Of a stretch of DNA of 39,259 bases, positions 31,720 to 38,812 are shown in pieces. The stretch is from positions 1 through 39,259 of the forward strand of contig JAGRFX010000014.1 of assembly GCA_020445805.1 (NCBI GenBank). Direction: 5' to 3'. The notes below the pieces were generated by a model. That model was not told the DNA's origin. It saw only the letters and a program-made list of their open reading frames with translations, and did not search any database. The stretch comes from Rhodocyclaceae bacterium. GTDB taxonomy: Bacteria; Pseudomonadota; Gammaproteobacteria; Burkholderiales; Rhodocyclaceae. How positions within the stretch are numbered: the stretch's first letter is position 1; each line of letters opens with the position of its first letter. The position numbers and the translations under genes were made by a program.

Positions 31720-31733
31720 TTGATGTAAATCAA
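31720..31733. promoter_or_regulatory. Perfect Fnr/Dnr box
   Basis: TTGAT-GTAA-ATCAA, a perfect match to the Fnr/Dnr consensus and a complete palindrome. It lies between the methyltransferase stop and its terminator. With TTTAAC (31776-31781) as -10, a start near 31788 puts the box at -61.5, a class I distance, reading toward the hemerythrin gene at 31960. Confidence 0.6.
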
Positions 31734-31750
31734 TACTTTGAGATCGTCCC

Positions 31751-31778
31751 GCCCCGCGCCGCCGGGGCCGTCTTTTTT
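31751..31778 (+). terminator. Rho-independent terminator after the methyltransferase gene
   Basis: GCCCCG (31751-31756) and CGGGGC (31763-31768) pair around a 6-nt loop, followed by CG and a T-rich run TCTTTTTTT. Canonical intrinsic terminator, 34 nt after the stop codon. Confidence 0.75.
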
Positions 31779-31959
31779 TAACATGTGTGTCCCCTTGCCG
31801 CCCGTCCTGGGAGGCGGCACGCCCGTCGCGGCTCCGTGATTTTCGCACGGCGCCGACGTGCGCTAGTTCCTGCGACCCCAGGGCCGGGCGCCCTAGATTC
31901 GCCCCATCCGGCGCACGGATTGCGCCAGGCGAATTCAATCTGACGAGGTGGGCAGCATC

Positions 31960-32415
31960 ATGAGCAAGGTCATCCAGTGGTCGGACTCTCTTGACATCGG
32001 CATTCCCGAGATCGACAGCCAGCACCAGGGGCTGGTCGACACCATCAACACCCTGTGGGAGGCCATCATCCACAAGGCCGACGCGGGTCGGGTGACGCAG
32101 ATCCTCGATGAGCTGCAGCGCTACGTGGTGTCCCATTTCACCGCCGAAGAGGCCCTGATGCGAGTGCAGGGCTATCCGCGCTTCGAGGAGCACCGGGCCG
32201 AGCACCAGGTGTTCCGCCAGCGGATCCAGGCGGCGCGCCAGTGTGCCGAGTCGGGCGACCTCCCGCAACTCGAGCTCCTGCGTTACCTGACCGACTGGCT
32301 GGTCAGGCACATCCAGGGCGGTGACCGCGACTACGCCGACTACTTCGAATCCCGCCGTCGGCCGCGCTCGATGGTGTCCCGCTTCGTCTCCGCCCTGACC
32401 GGCTCCCGCGCCTGA
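31960..32415 (+). CDS. Bacteriohemerythrin
   Basis: 151 aa, a single four-helix hemerythrin domain. All seven di-iron ligands can be placed: His22 (DSQHQG), His59 and Glu63 (SHFTAEE), His78 and His82 (EEHRAEH), His117 and Asp122 (RHIQGGD). Such proteins bind O2 or NO reversibly in the cytoplasm. GAGG(TGGG) lies upstream of the ATG at 31960. A basic 20-residue tail follows the domain. The Fnr box at 31720 and the nearby NO reductase genes point to a role in O2/NO handling during denitrification; that link is inferred. Confidence 0.93.
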   Translation: MSKVIQWSDSLDIGIPEIDSQHQGLVDTINTLWEAIIHKADAGRVTQILDELQRYVVSHFTAEEALMRVQGYPRFEEHRAEHQVFRQRIQAARQCAESGDLPQLELLRYLTDWLVRHIQGGDRDYADYFESRRRPRSMVSRFVSALTGSRA

Positions 32416-32580
32416 TCGCGCCGTCGAGGGCTGAGGCCGCGGGTCTGCCGACCGAGCGCCCGCTGCAATCGGGTTTACGGGCAGCGCGGGGGATGGCAGT
32501 CTGGGCAGAATAGGCCGGGTGGAAGTCCCGGCACCCTTGGGGCCCGCAACAGGGGCCTTCACCCGGACCGGCTACGACCC

Positions 32581-33072
32581 ATGAAGCCCGCGACCCATCC
32601 GACCGCGCTGCGAATCCAGCAACGGCTCTCCGAGGCGGGGCTCGGGGGGCAGGTCGTGGAGTTCGAGGTGCCGACGCGCACCAGCGCCGAGGCGGCAGCG
32701 GCCATTGGCTGCCAGGTCGCTGAGATTGCCAAGTCGGTCGTCCTGCGCGGGTGCGACAGTGGGCGTGCGGTGGTCGTCGTGGCGCGGGGTGACAGTCGCG
32801 TCTGCGAACGGAAGGTCGGTGCCTTGCTCGGTGAGGCGGTGGGGCGCGCCGATGCACGTTTCGTACGGGCCGCAACCGGCTTCGTGATCGGGGGAGTCGC
32901 ACCCTTCGGGTACCCGAACGCGGTTCACGTGCTGATGGACGAAGGGCTCCGGTTCTTCGGACGGGTGTGGGCGGCGGCGGGTACCCCCAACGCGGTGTTC
33001 CCGCTCTCGCCGGCCGAATTGCAGCGCCTGACAGGCGCCGACTGGTCCGACGTGCGGCTCGATCCGGACTGA
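32581..33072 (+). CDS. ybaK: YbaK/EbsC-type aminoacyl-tRNA deacylase
   Basis: 163 aa, one YbaK domain. It has a conserved TSAEAAAAIGCQVAEIAKSVVLRG stretch containing the catalytic Lys, then VVVVARGDSRVCERKV, and GFVIGGVAPFG with the substrate-pocket glycines. Members remove wrongly attached amino acids from tRNA (for example Cys-tRNA(Pro)) in trans. It could be one of several ProX/YbaK subclasses, so the exact tRNA pair is not certain. No SD stronger than a short purine patch. It is followed by the NtrC-type glutaminase promoter region. Confidence 0.85.
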   Translation: MKPATHPTALRIQQRLSEAGLGGQVVEFEVPTRTSAEAAAAIGCQVAEIAKSVVLRGCDSGRAVVVVARGDSRVCERKVGALLGEAVGRADARFVRAATGFVIGGVAPFGYPNAVHVLMDEGLRFFGRVWAAAGTPNAVFPLSPAELQRLTGADWSDVRLDPD

Positions 33073-33100
33073 CCGGAGACTCGGTCGCCCGGAGGAGCAG

Positions 33101-33148
33101 GGCACGCCCTTGGTGCGATCCGGGCGGCATTGCACCAAACTGAGTGCG
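33101..33148 (+). promoter_or_regulatory. Two NtrC-like enhancer sites upstream of glsA
   Basis: Site 1 (33101-33117) reads GGCACGCCCTTGGTGCG. Site 2 (33131-33148) reads TGCACCAAACTGAGTGCG, one base longer than the 17-bp norm. Their centres are about 30.5 bp apart and site 1 is 101 bp before the -24 element: nearly the spacing seen at amt. Confidence 0.65.
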
Positions 33149-33208
33149 CCCGCCAGGACCGGGCGGCTGAATATAGGGCTTTCCGGCCGTTTTGTCGGTT
33201 TTGTCGGC

Positions 33209-33224
33209 GGGCATGCGATCTGCT
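33209..33224 (+). promoter_or_regulatory. Sigma-54 promoter of glsA
   Basis: GGGCATGCGATCTGCT has GG (33210-33211), 10 nt, then GC (33222-33223), and matches GGCAYR-N4-TTGCW at all but one position of the core. The start is predicted near 33235, giving a leader of about 35 nt with SD AGGAG. Confidence 0.7.
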
Positions 33225-33269
33225 TGGTTCCGCCTCCAGGAAATCGGCAAAAGTGTGCCCAGGAGCGCC

Positions 33270-34259
33270 ATGAACCAACCGGTACTCGAGCGATCTGCAA
33301 TGGATGAGGCTGTACGCGGCAGCCTGGAGGCTGTCTACCGGCGCGCCCTCGATATCCGGGCCGGGCAGGTGGCGGACTATATCCCCGAGCTGGCACGGGT
33401 CGAACCCGAAGGCTTCGGGATCGCCGTGGCCACCACCGAAGGGCGGCTCTGGACTTTTGGCGACGCCGAGGCGGCCTTTACGGTCCAGTCGGTTTCCAAG
33501 TGCGTGAGTTTCTGCCTCGCGCTCGAGTTGCTGGGGCGCGACCGGGTCTTCGAGGCGGTCGGCGTGGAGCCCAGTGGCGATGCGTTCAATGCAATCGTCT
33601 TCGATCCCCACACCCAGCGCCCCTTCAATCCGATGGTCAATGCCGGCGCCATCACGATCGCGGGCCTGCTGCGCGAAGCGCTCGGCGAGTCGGCGGAGGC
33701 GACGCTGCTGGATCGTTTCTCGCGGGCCGCGGGGCGGCCGTTGGGTATCTCGGACCCGGTGTACGTGTCGGAGCGGGACACCGGGCACCGCAACCGGGCG
33801 ATCGCGCACCTGCTGCTGAATGTGGGCGCGCTCAAGGCGCCGGTCGAGCCGGCGCTCGACCTCTACTTCCGGCAGTGCTCGATCCTGGTCAATGCCATCG
33901 ACCTGGCGCGGATCGGCGCCACCCTCGCCAACATCGGCAGGAATCCATTGAGCGGCGACTATGTGTTCGATCTCGCCGCCGTCCGGGACACGCTGGCCGT
34001 GATGTTTACCTGCGGCATGTACGACTACTCCGGGCACTGGGCGCTCGACGTCGGCATCCCGGCGAAGAGCGGGGTCGGCGGGGGTATTCTGGGCGTGGTC
34101 AACCGCCAGCTGGGGATCTGCACCTACTCTCCCCGCCTCGACCCGAAGGGCAACTCGATCCGGGGCCTGGAGGTGTTTCGGCGCCTGGCGGACGATTTCG
34201 GCCTGCACGCCTTCGAGTGTACGAACTATGGTTCAAGTTTCATGAAGGGAATGATCTGA
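33270..34259 (+). CDS. glsA: Glutaminase A
   Basis: 329 aa, serine-dependent beta-lactamase fold enzyme that hydrolyses glutamine to glutamate and ammonia. Catalytic SxxK is SVSK at 74-77. Other family segments: NPMVNAGAITIAGLL, ERDTGHRNRAIAHLLLN, YFRQCSILVNAIDLA, FTCGMYDYSGHWALDVGIPAKSGVGGGI. AGGAG lies 5 nt before the ATG at 33270; an earlier in-frame Met falls within the sigma-54 promoter. Upstream NtrC-like sites predict expression under nitrogen limitation. The partner-switching genes follow 41 nt later with no terminator between, so they may share this transcript. Confidence 0.96.
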   Translation: MNQPVLERSAMDEAVRGSLEAVYRRALDIRAGQVADYIPELARVEPEGFGIAVATTEGRLWTFGDAEAAFTVQSVSKCVSFCLALELLGRDRVFEAVGVEPSGDAFNAIVFDPHTQRPFNPMVNAGAITIAGLLREALGESAEATLLDRFSRAAGRPLGISDPVYVSERDTGHRNRAIAHLLLNVGALKAPVEPALDLYFRQCSILVNAIDLARIGATLANIGRNPLSGDYVFDLAAVRDTLAVMFTCGMYDYSGHWALDVGIPAKSGVGGGILGVVNRQLGICTYSPRLDPKGNSIRGLEVFRRLADDFGLHAFECTNYGSSFMKGMI

Positions 34260-34300
34260 ACGCGGCGCAGGACGCACGCGCGATACGGGGGAGAGGATCC

Positions 34301-35491
34301 ATGGGGCAGGTGATTACACGACTGGCGGAACAATTCGAGCCCTACGAGGCCGTGCCGCCGGTTTCGGAGGCCGCGGGGGACATGACGATTGTCCGGCGGG
34401 CCTCTTCGCTCTGGCACGCTGCGGACGAGCGCTGCTGGTATCTGGTGATGGTCGAAGGCACGGGGCCGGGGACCCGGATCCGGATCGGCGATCGGCCGAT
34501 CGTCGTGGGGCGCATCGAGCCGGCCGACCTTGTCCTGCACGACACCGAGGTCTCCCGCCGCCACTGCACGCTCGAAGCGCATCCGCACACCGGCCTGGTG
34601 GTCACCGACCACGAGGCGACCAATGGCACCTACGTCAATGGCGAGCGCATCCAGGGCAGCTTCGTGCTGCCCGAGCACGCCATCCTCCAGGTGGGACGGC
34701 ACGTGTTCCGCTGCGAGCAGATCTCGGCGGTCGAGGCCGCCCGCCTGGACAGCCACGCCGACGAGTTCCGGCGGGCCCGCGACTATGTCCAGGCGCTCCT
34801 CCCGGCGCCGATCGAGCACGGACCCCTGCGGGTCGACTGGGCCTTTGTGCCCTCGGCGGAGCTGGGGGGCGACGCCTTCGGCTACCACTGGCTGGACGAG
34901 CACCGTTTCGCGGTGTTCCTGATCGACGTCTCCGGGCATGGCCCAGGGGCCGCACTCCACAGCGCTTCGATCACCAACGTTCTGCGCAGCGGCAGCCTGC
35001 CGGGCGTGAACTTCGCGGTGCCGGTCGAGGTGGTGGGGGCGCTCAACGAAACCTTCGCCATGGAAGCCTATGGCGGCATGTGCTTCTCGATCTGGTACGG
35101 CGTCTATGACCGCCGCAGTGCCCAGTTCGACTACTGCTCCGCGGGGCATCCGCCGGCCTACCTGATCGACTGGGAAGGCGCCGGCGTCCTGTCCCTGCAG
35201 ACCCGCAACCTACTGGTCGGTGCGCTGCCGGGCTACCGCTTCCGCTCCGAGTCGGTGACGATCCCGATGGGCAGCCGGGTCTATCTCTTCAGCGACGGTG
35301 CCTTCGAGATTCGCGACGAGCACGGTCGGGAAGGCCGCCTGGAGGATTTTCGCGCCCAGCTGCTGGTGCCGGGCACCACCCCGGAGTCCCGCCCGGCCTG
35401 GCTCCTCGAGCACGCCCGCAGGCGCTTGCCGGCACGGGCTTTCGAGGATGACTTTACGGTCGTCAGCATCGAGTTCTGCTGTGTCCCCTGA
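34301..35491 (+). CDS. FHA-domain PP2C-type (SpoIIE/RsbU) phosphatase
   Basis: 396 aa. An FHA domain (about 58-140) has phosphothreonine-binding residues in VVGRIEP (Arg71), VSRRH (84-88) and NGTYVNGERI (108-117). A short helix joins it to a SpoIIE-type PP2C domain (about 165-395) with metal-binding Asp191 (GGDAFGY), Asp209 (LIDVSGHGPG), YLFSDGAFE and EDDFTVV. This class dephosphorylates STAS proteins; the FHA domain would let a phosphorylated partner steer it. SD GGAGAGGA is just before the ATG. The in-frame extension upstream overlaps glsA and is a shadow. The STAS and kinase partners follow directly. Confidence 0.9.
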   Translation: MGQVITRLAEQFEPYEAVPPVSEAAGDMTIVRRASSLWHAADERCWYLVMVEGTGPGTRIRIGDRPIVVGRIEPADLVLHDTEVSRRHCTLEAHPHTGLVVTDHEATNGTYVNGERIQGSFVLPEHAILQVGRHVFRCEQISAVEAARLDSHADEFRRARDYVQALLPAPIEHGPLRVDWAFVPSAELGGDAFGYHWLDEHRFAVFLIDVSGHGPGAALHSASITNVLRSGSLPGVNFAVPVEVVGALNETFAMEAYGGMCFSIWYGVYDRRSAQFDYCSAGHPPAYLIDWEGAGVLSLQTRNLLVGALPGYRFRSESVTIPMGSRVYLFSDGAFEIRDEHGREGRLEDFRAQLLVPGTTPESRPAWLLEHARRRLPARAFEDDFTVVSIEFCCVP

Positions 35492-35527
35492 GCGGGATTG
35501 TGGCCAGGTTTGGCAAGGAGCGACGGC

Positions 35528-35884
35528 ATGCACGATGCCATGGTGATTCAGGAAGTTGACGAGGGCACGATGCGGGTCGTGCTCAATGGCCGGCTGGATT
35601 CGAGCATGATCGACCGCATCGAGCCGGACCTGAAGGCGCGGATCGACGAAAGCCACCGGCACGTGGTGGTGGATCTCTACGAGGTCGGTTTCGCGGCCTC
35701 GCTGGCGATCCGCATGTTCGTCGCGATTGCGCGGCGACTGCACGGCACGGGGCGCCGGATCGTGCTGTTCGGCGCGCAGCCGCTGGTGCGCGAGGTCTTT
35801 GATCATGTGGCCCTCGACGACCTGATTCCGATAGTCCCCGAGGTCTCGGATGCCCTCGCGCTCGTCGATGCGGTGCGCCGCTGA
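35528..35884 (+). CDS. STAS-domain anti-sigma-factor antagonist
   Basis: 118 aa, a single STAS domain (VVLNGRLDSSMIDRIEP, VVVDLYEVGFAASLAIRMFV, IVLFGAQPLVREVFDHVAL). The candidate phosphorylated residue is Ser58 in FAASLA, where most members have a Ser in DSSG; the surrounding sequence is divergent. SD AAGGAG is 8 nt upstream. It lies between the PP2C phosphatase and the HATPase gene, so it should be the switch protein of a partner-switching module (phosphorylated by the kinase, dephosphorylated by the phosphatase). Confidence 0.9.
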   Translation: MHDAMVIQEVDEGTMRVVLNGRLDSSMIDRIEPDLKARIDESHRHVVVDLYEVGFAASLAIRMFVAIARRLHGTGRRIVLFGAQPLVREVFDHVALDDLIPIVPEVSDALALVDAVRR

Positions 35885-36344
35885 AGCGCTGGCCGGGGGG
35901 GCGACCGAAGTGTTCGAGCTTCGGGCGTCCGACGGCCCCCTGGCAGCGGGGGCGCGCGGGCTGGAGGCCTTCCTTGATCGATTCGGCTGCGGCGAACGCG
36001 TGCGCTTCGTGTCAGCACTGATTGTGGAGGAGGCGCTCGGGAACCTGTTCCTGCGTGCTCCGAATCCGCCCGCTCATTGCCGGCTCACCTGCGCCATCGA
36101 GCCGGGCACCGGCAGTGTCCTGATCACGCTTGAAGACCCCGGCGATCCGTTCGACCCCTGTCAGTTCCCGGCGCCCGAGCCGGTAGCGGATATCGCCATG
36201 GCAGCCGACGGCGGGCGAGGCATTCTCCTCATGCGATCCATGAGTGACGAGATGTTCTACCAGCGGGTGAACGGGCTCAACCGCCTGACGTGCCGGGTCT
36301 GCGAAAGCCCGCAGGCTGACGTGCGCCGATCACGCCGGGCATGA
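35850..36344 (+). CDS. HATPase anti-sigma/switch kinase (RsbW-like)
   Basis: Up to 164 aa. GHKL ATPase fold of the RsbW/SpoIIAB class: N-box ALIVEEALGNLFLRA, G1-type LEDPGDPFDP and G2-type DGGRGILLMRSM. The usual N-box Asn is present; the rest of that helix (LFLRAP in place of NAIRHA-like) is unusual. The start is unclear. ATG at 35850 has GAGG 6 nt upstream but overlaps the STAS gene by 35 nt; ATG at 35868 lacks an SD; GTG at 35910 follows a G-run and gives the best fit to family N-termini (VFELRASDGPL). It probably phosphorylates the STAS protein and holds a target (sigma factor or other) when free. Confidence 0.82.
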   Translation: MPSRSSMRCAAEALAGGATEVFELRASDGPLAAGARGLEAFLDRFGCGERVRFVSALIVEEALGNLFLRAPNPPAHCRLTCAIEPGTGSVLITLEDPGDPFDPCQFPAPEPVADIAMAADGGRGILLMRSMSDEMFYQRVNGLNRLTCRVCESPQADVRRSRRA

Positions 36345-36347
36345 ACG

Positions 36348-36381
36348 GGTGCGGCGCGGGTGGATCCACCCGCGCCGCACC
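36348..36381. terminator. Perfect 34-bp palindrome between converging genes
   Basis: Two exact 17-bp arms meet without a loop at GGATCC (36362-36367). It lies 3 nt after the anti-sigma kinase stop and 5 nt before the dctM stop. Because it is GC-rich and bidirectional but has no U-tract, I read it as a shared transcription end or RNA-stabilising element. Confidence 0.6.
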
Positions 36382-36386
36382 GCCGT

Positions 36387-37970
36387 CTACCGGCCGGGGG
36401 CCGTGGCAGGCTCGGAGGGCGGCTTCAGGGCGTCCATCAGGGCACGGTTCGGGTCGGCTTCCGAACCGCTGGCAGATTCCGGCGCGGATGTCGGCGGCGC
36501 CGCGTTCCCGTCCGCGGGGAGCGCGAACGGCGTGGGTGCGGCGTCGTCCATTGCCGAAGGCACCTCGATCTGGATCGATTGCAGGTCGACCGGCGCTTCT
36601 CGGCCGAGGGGGGCGGTCACCAGGGAGGGGAAAAAGGCCGTGATGGCGAGCGCAACCATCTGCAGCCCGATGAAGGGCAGCACGCCACGATAAATCTGTG
36701 TCGTGGCGACGCCATCCAGCATGCGGCCGGTCGCGGTGTCCTGGTAGCGCCTCACCGGTGCCACGCTGCGCAGGTAGAACAGTGCAAATCCAAACGGCGG
36801 TGTGAGAAAGGAACTCTGCATGTTCATGCCGACGAGGACCAAGAACCACACCATGTCGATACCCAGCTTCTGGGCCACCGGTGCGACCAGCGGAAGCAGG
36901 ATGAAGGCGATCTCAAAGAAGTCGATGAAGCAGCCGAGCACGAACACCAACAGGCTCACGACGATCAGGAATCCGATCTGTCCGCCGGGAATGAGTCCGA
37001 ACAGATGCTCCACCCACAGGTCGCCGTTCACCGCGCGGAAGGTCAGCGCGAAGACCGTCGAGCCGATCAGTATGAAGAGCACGAAGGTGGACAGCGTGGC
37101 GGTCGTGGACAGGGCTTCGCGCATGACCTTGTAGCTCATCCGTCGCCGCGCGGCAGCGAGCAGCAGGGCGCCCACGGCGCCCATGGCGCCGCCTTCGGTC
37201 GGCGTGGCCAGGCCGATGAAGATCGTGCCGAGGACCAGGAAGATCAGCACCAGCGGCGGTACCGTGGTGACCAGCAGACTGCGGAACAGGGCGGCGCCGC
37301 GCAAGGTGCGGGCCTCGGGCGGCAGGGCGGGCACGGCGTCGGGGCGGATGATCGACAGCACCAGGATGTAGCCGGCCAGCAGGGCCACCAGGATGAAGGA
37401 CGGGATGAGTGCGCCCTTGTAGGCGTCACCCACCGAAACGCCGAGCACGTCGGCCAGCACGATCAGCACGAGCGAGGGCGGAATGATCTGGGCCAGCGTG
37501 CCCGAGGCGCAGATGACGCCGGAGGCAACTTCGCGGGAGTAGCCGTAGCGCAGCATGACCGGCAGCGAGATCAGGCCCATGGCGATGACCGAGGCCGCGA
37601 CAACGCCGGTCGTCGCGGCCAGCAGGGCGCCGACGAAAATGACTGCGTAGGCGATGCCGCCGCGGACCGGACCGAACAGCTGCCCCGCCGATTCGAGCAG
37701 ATCCTCGGCCATGCCGCTGCGCTCGAGGATGATTCCCATGAAGGTGAAGAACGGAATGGCCAGCAGCGTGTCATTGGCCATGATGCCGAGCACGCGCTCA
37801 GGCAGGGCCTGGAGCAGGGCGGGCGTGAGCAGTCCCAGCTCGATGCCGACAAAGCCGAAGAACAGGCCGTTGGCTGCCAGCGCAAACGCGACAGGAAAGC
37901 CCGACAGCAGGAACACCATCAGGGCGCCGAACATCAGGGGCGCCATGTTGTTGATCAGGAAGGCGGTCAT
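36387..37970 (-). CDS. dctM: TRAP transporter large permease DctM
   Basis: 527 aa with about 12-13 transmembrane helices of the DctM family (FPVAFALAANGLFFGF, NDTLLAIPFFTFMGIILERSG, GVVAASVIAMGLISLPVMLRYGYSREVASGVICASGTLAQIIPPS, GLATPTEGGAMGAVGAL, SSFLTPPFGFALFYLR). It forms the sodium-driven channel of a tripartite uptake system for an organic acid. It has an extra ~85-residue hydrophilic C-terminal tail (after about 440) rich in Pro, Ala and Ser, not usual in DctM. Start overlaps the dctQ stop by 4 nt. No dctP (binding protein) is in the window, so the substrate cannot be guessed. Confidence 0.94.
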   Translation of the reverse strand: MTAFLINNMAPLMFGALMVFLLSGFPVAFALAANGLFFGFVGIELGLLTPALLQALPERVLGIMANDTLLAIPFFTFMGIILERSGMAEDLLESAGQLFGPVRGGIAYAVIFVGALLAATTGVVAASVIAMGLISLPVMLRYGYSREVASGVICASGTLAQIIPPSLVLIVLADVLGVSVGDAYKGALIPSFILVALLAGYILVLSIIRPDAVPALPPEARTLRGAALFRSLLVTTVPPLVLIFLVLGTIFIGLATPTEGGAMGAVGALLLAAARRRMSYKVMREALSTTATLSTFVLFILIGSTVFALTFRAVNGDLWVEHLFGLIPGGQIGFLIVVSLLVFVLGCFIDFFEIAFILLPLVAPVAQKLGIDMVWFLVLVGMNMQSSFLTPPFGFALFYLRSVAPVRRYQDTATGRMLDGVATTQIYRGVLPFIGLQMVALAITAFFPSLVTAPLGREAPVDLQSIQIEVPSAMDDAAPTPFALPADGNAAPPTSAPESASGSEADPNRALMDALKPPSEPATAPGR

Positions 37971-38515
37971 TGCCCGGCCTCCTCATCGGCCGCCGACGCC
38001 AGCGGATTGGCGCCCTTGCCCATCAGGAAGGCGATGCGCTTGATGAGCTCAGAAATCGCCTGCAGGCCGAGCAGCGCGAATCCTGCGGGCAGCAGCAGTC
38101 GGACTGGCCAGCGGACCAATCCGCCGGCATTGGAGGACTGTTCGTTGTGCACCCACGACTCCACGAAGTGGGGCCAGGACATCCACACGATCATGGCGGC
38201 AACGGGGATGAGAAATAGGCTGAGGCCGACCACGTCGACCCAGTTGCGCCCCCGGTCGGTCAGGCGACTGGACAACAGGTCGATTCGAACGTGTTCATTG
38301 CGCAGCAGGGTGTAGCCGGAGCAAAACAGGAACACGGCCGAGAACAGGTACCACTGGATCTCGAGCAGCGCGTTGGAGCTGAGATTGAAGGCATAGCGGC
38401 TGGTCGCATTGGCCGCACTCACGAGGGTGACCACCAGCACCAACCAGATCGAAAAACGCCCGATACCGGCGTTGATTCGATCAATCAGGCGAGAAAACTG
38501 CAAGAGGCGATTCAT
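37967..38515 (-). CDS. dctQ: TRAP transporter small permease DctQ
   Basis: 182 aa, four transmembrane helices in the DctQ pattern (FSIWLVLVVTLVSAANATSRY, NALLEIQWYLFSAVFLFCSGYTLLRNEHVRIDLL, WVDVVGLSLFLIPVAAMIVW, LLLPAGFALLGLQAISELIKRIAFL). The segment ALLEIQWYLF...HVRIDL is the family signature. The start at 38515 has GGAG 5 nt upstream; the longer in-frame version reads through a GC-rich leader. It is cotranscribed with dctM. Confidence 0.92.
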   Translation of the reverse strand: MNRLLQFSRLIDRINAGIGRFSIWLVLVVTLVSAANATSRYAFNLSSNALLEIQWYLFSAVFLFCSGYTLLRNEHVRIDLLSSRLTDRGRNWVDVVGLSLFLIPVAAMIVWMSWPHFVESWVHNEQSSNAGGLVRWPVRLLLPAGFALLGLQAISELIKRIAFLMGKGANPLASAADEEAGQ

Positions 38516-38755
38516 GGGCGCTCCGATAGGGGGCGGGCGTTGCCGCCGGGCGTCGTCTGCACCGTCAGGCCCGGCTACTCCACCTGAAGCGCCGGAGCCA
38601 AATGGTCGGTGCGGCGCCATTCTGTGGCGTCAATCTACCGGCCGCCATCGGGGGAAATCCCAACGAATTGTGATTGCAAATATTTGATTAAAAACGATTT
38701 GTACGGATTGATTCGCTGCGGGTGAGCGAAGTTTCGATGCTCTGGTGCGCCCCCC
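38516..38755 (-). other. Intergenic region between dctQ and the norB terminator
   Basis: About 240 nt without a gene. The part from about 38660 to 38730 is markedly AT-rich and must carry the dctQ promoter; several TA-rich hexamers are present and I cannot choose one. TTGATT occurs twice (38691 and 38708 regions) but without a matching ATCAA half at 4 nt, so I do not call an Fnr box. Confidence 0.3.
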
Positions 38756-38785
38756 AAAAAAAAGGGCCCGCCTTGCGGCGGGCCC
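38756..38785 (-). terminator. Rho-independent terminator of norB
   Basis: Read on the minus strand: GGGCCCGCC-GCAA-GGCGGGCCC then eight T. Perfect 9-bp GC stem with a tetraloop and a U-tract, 27 nt after the norB stop codon. Textbook intrinsic terminator. Confidence 0.92.
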
Positions 38786-38812
38786 TGACAGGGGGTGACT
38801 CGGACCCTGTCG

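Noticed and set aside
33500..34300. N-terminal extension of the FHA-PP2C ORF by about 267 residues
   Set aside because: It overlaps glsA in another frame and is Arg/Gly/Ala-rich; the real start with a strong SD is at 34301.
36360..38315. 651-aa plus-strand ORF rich in Gln, His, Asp and Glu
   Set aside because: Antisense shadow of dctM/dctQ: hydrophobic codons read backwards give such composition. No domain is visible.
38686..38713. Fnr box upstream of dctQ
   Set aside because: TTGAT half-sites are present but no ATCAA-like partner stands 4 nt away.
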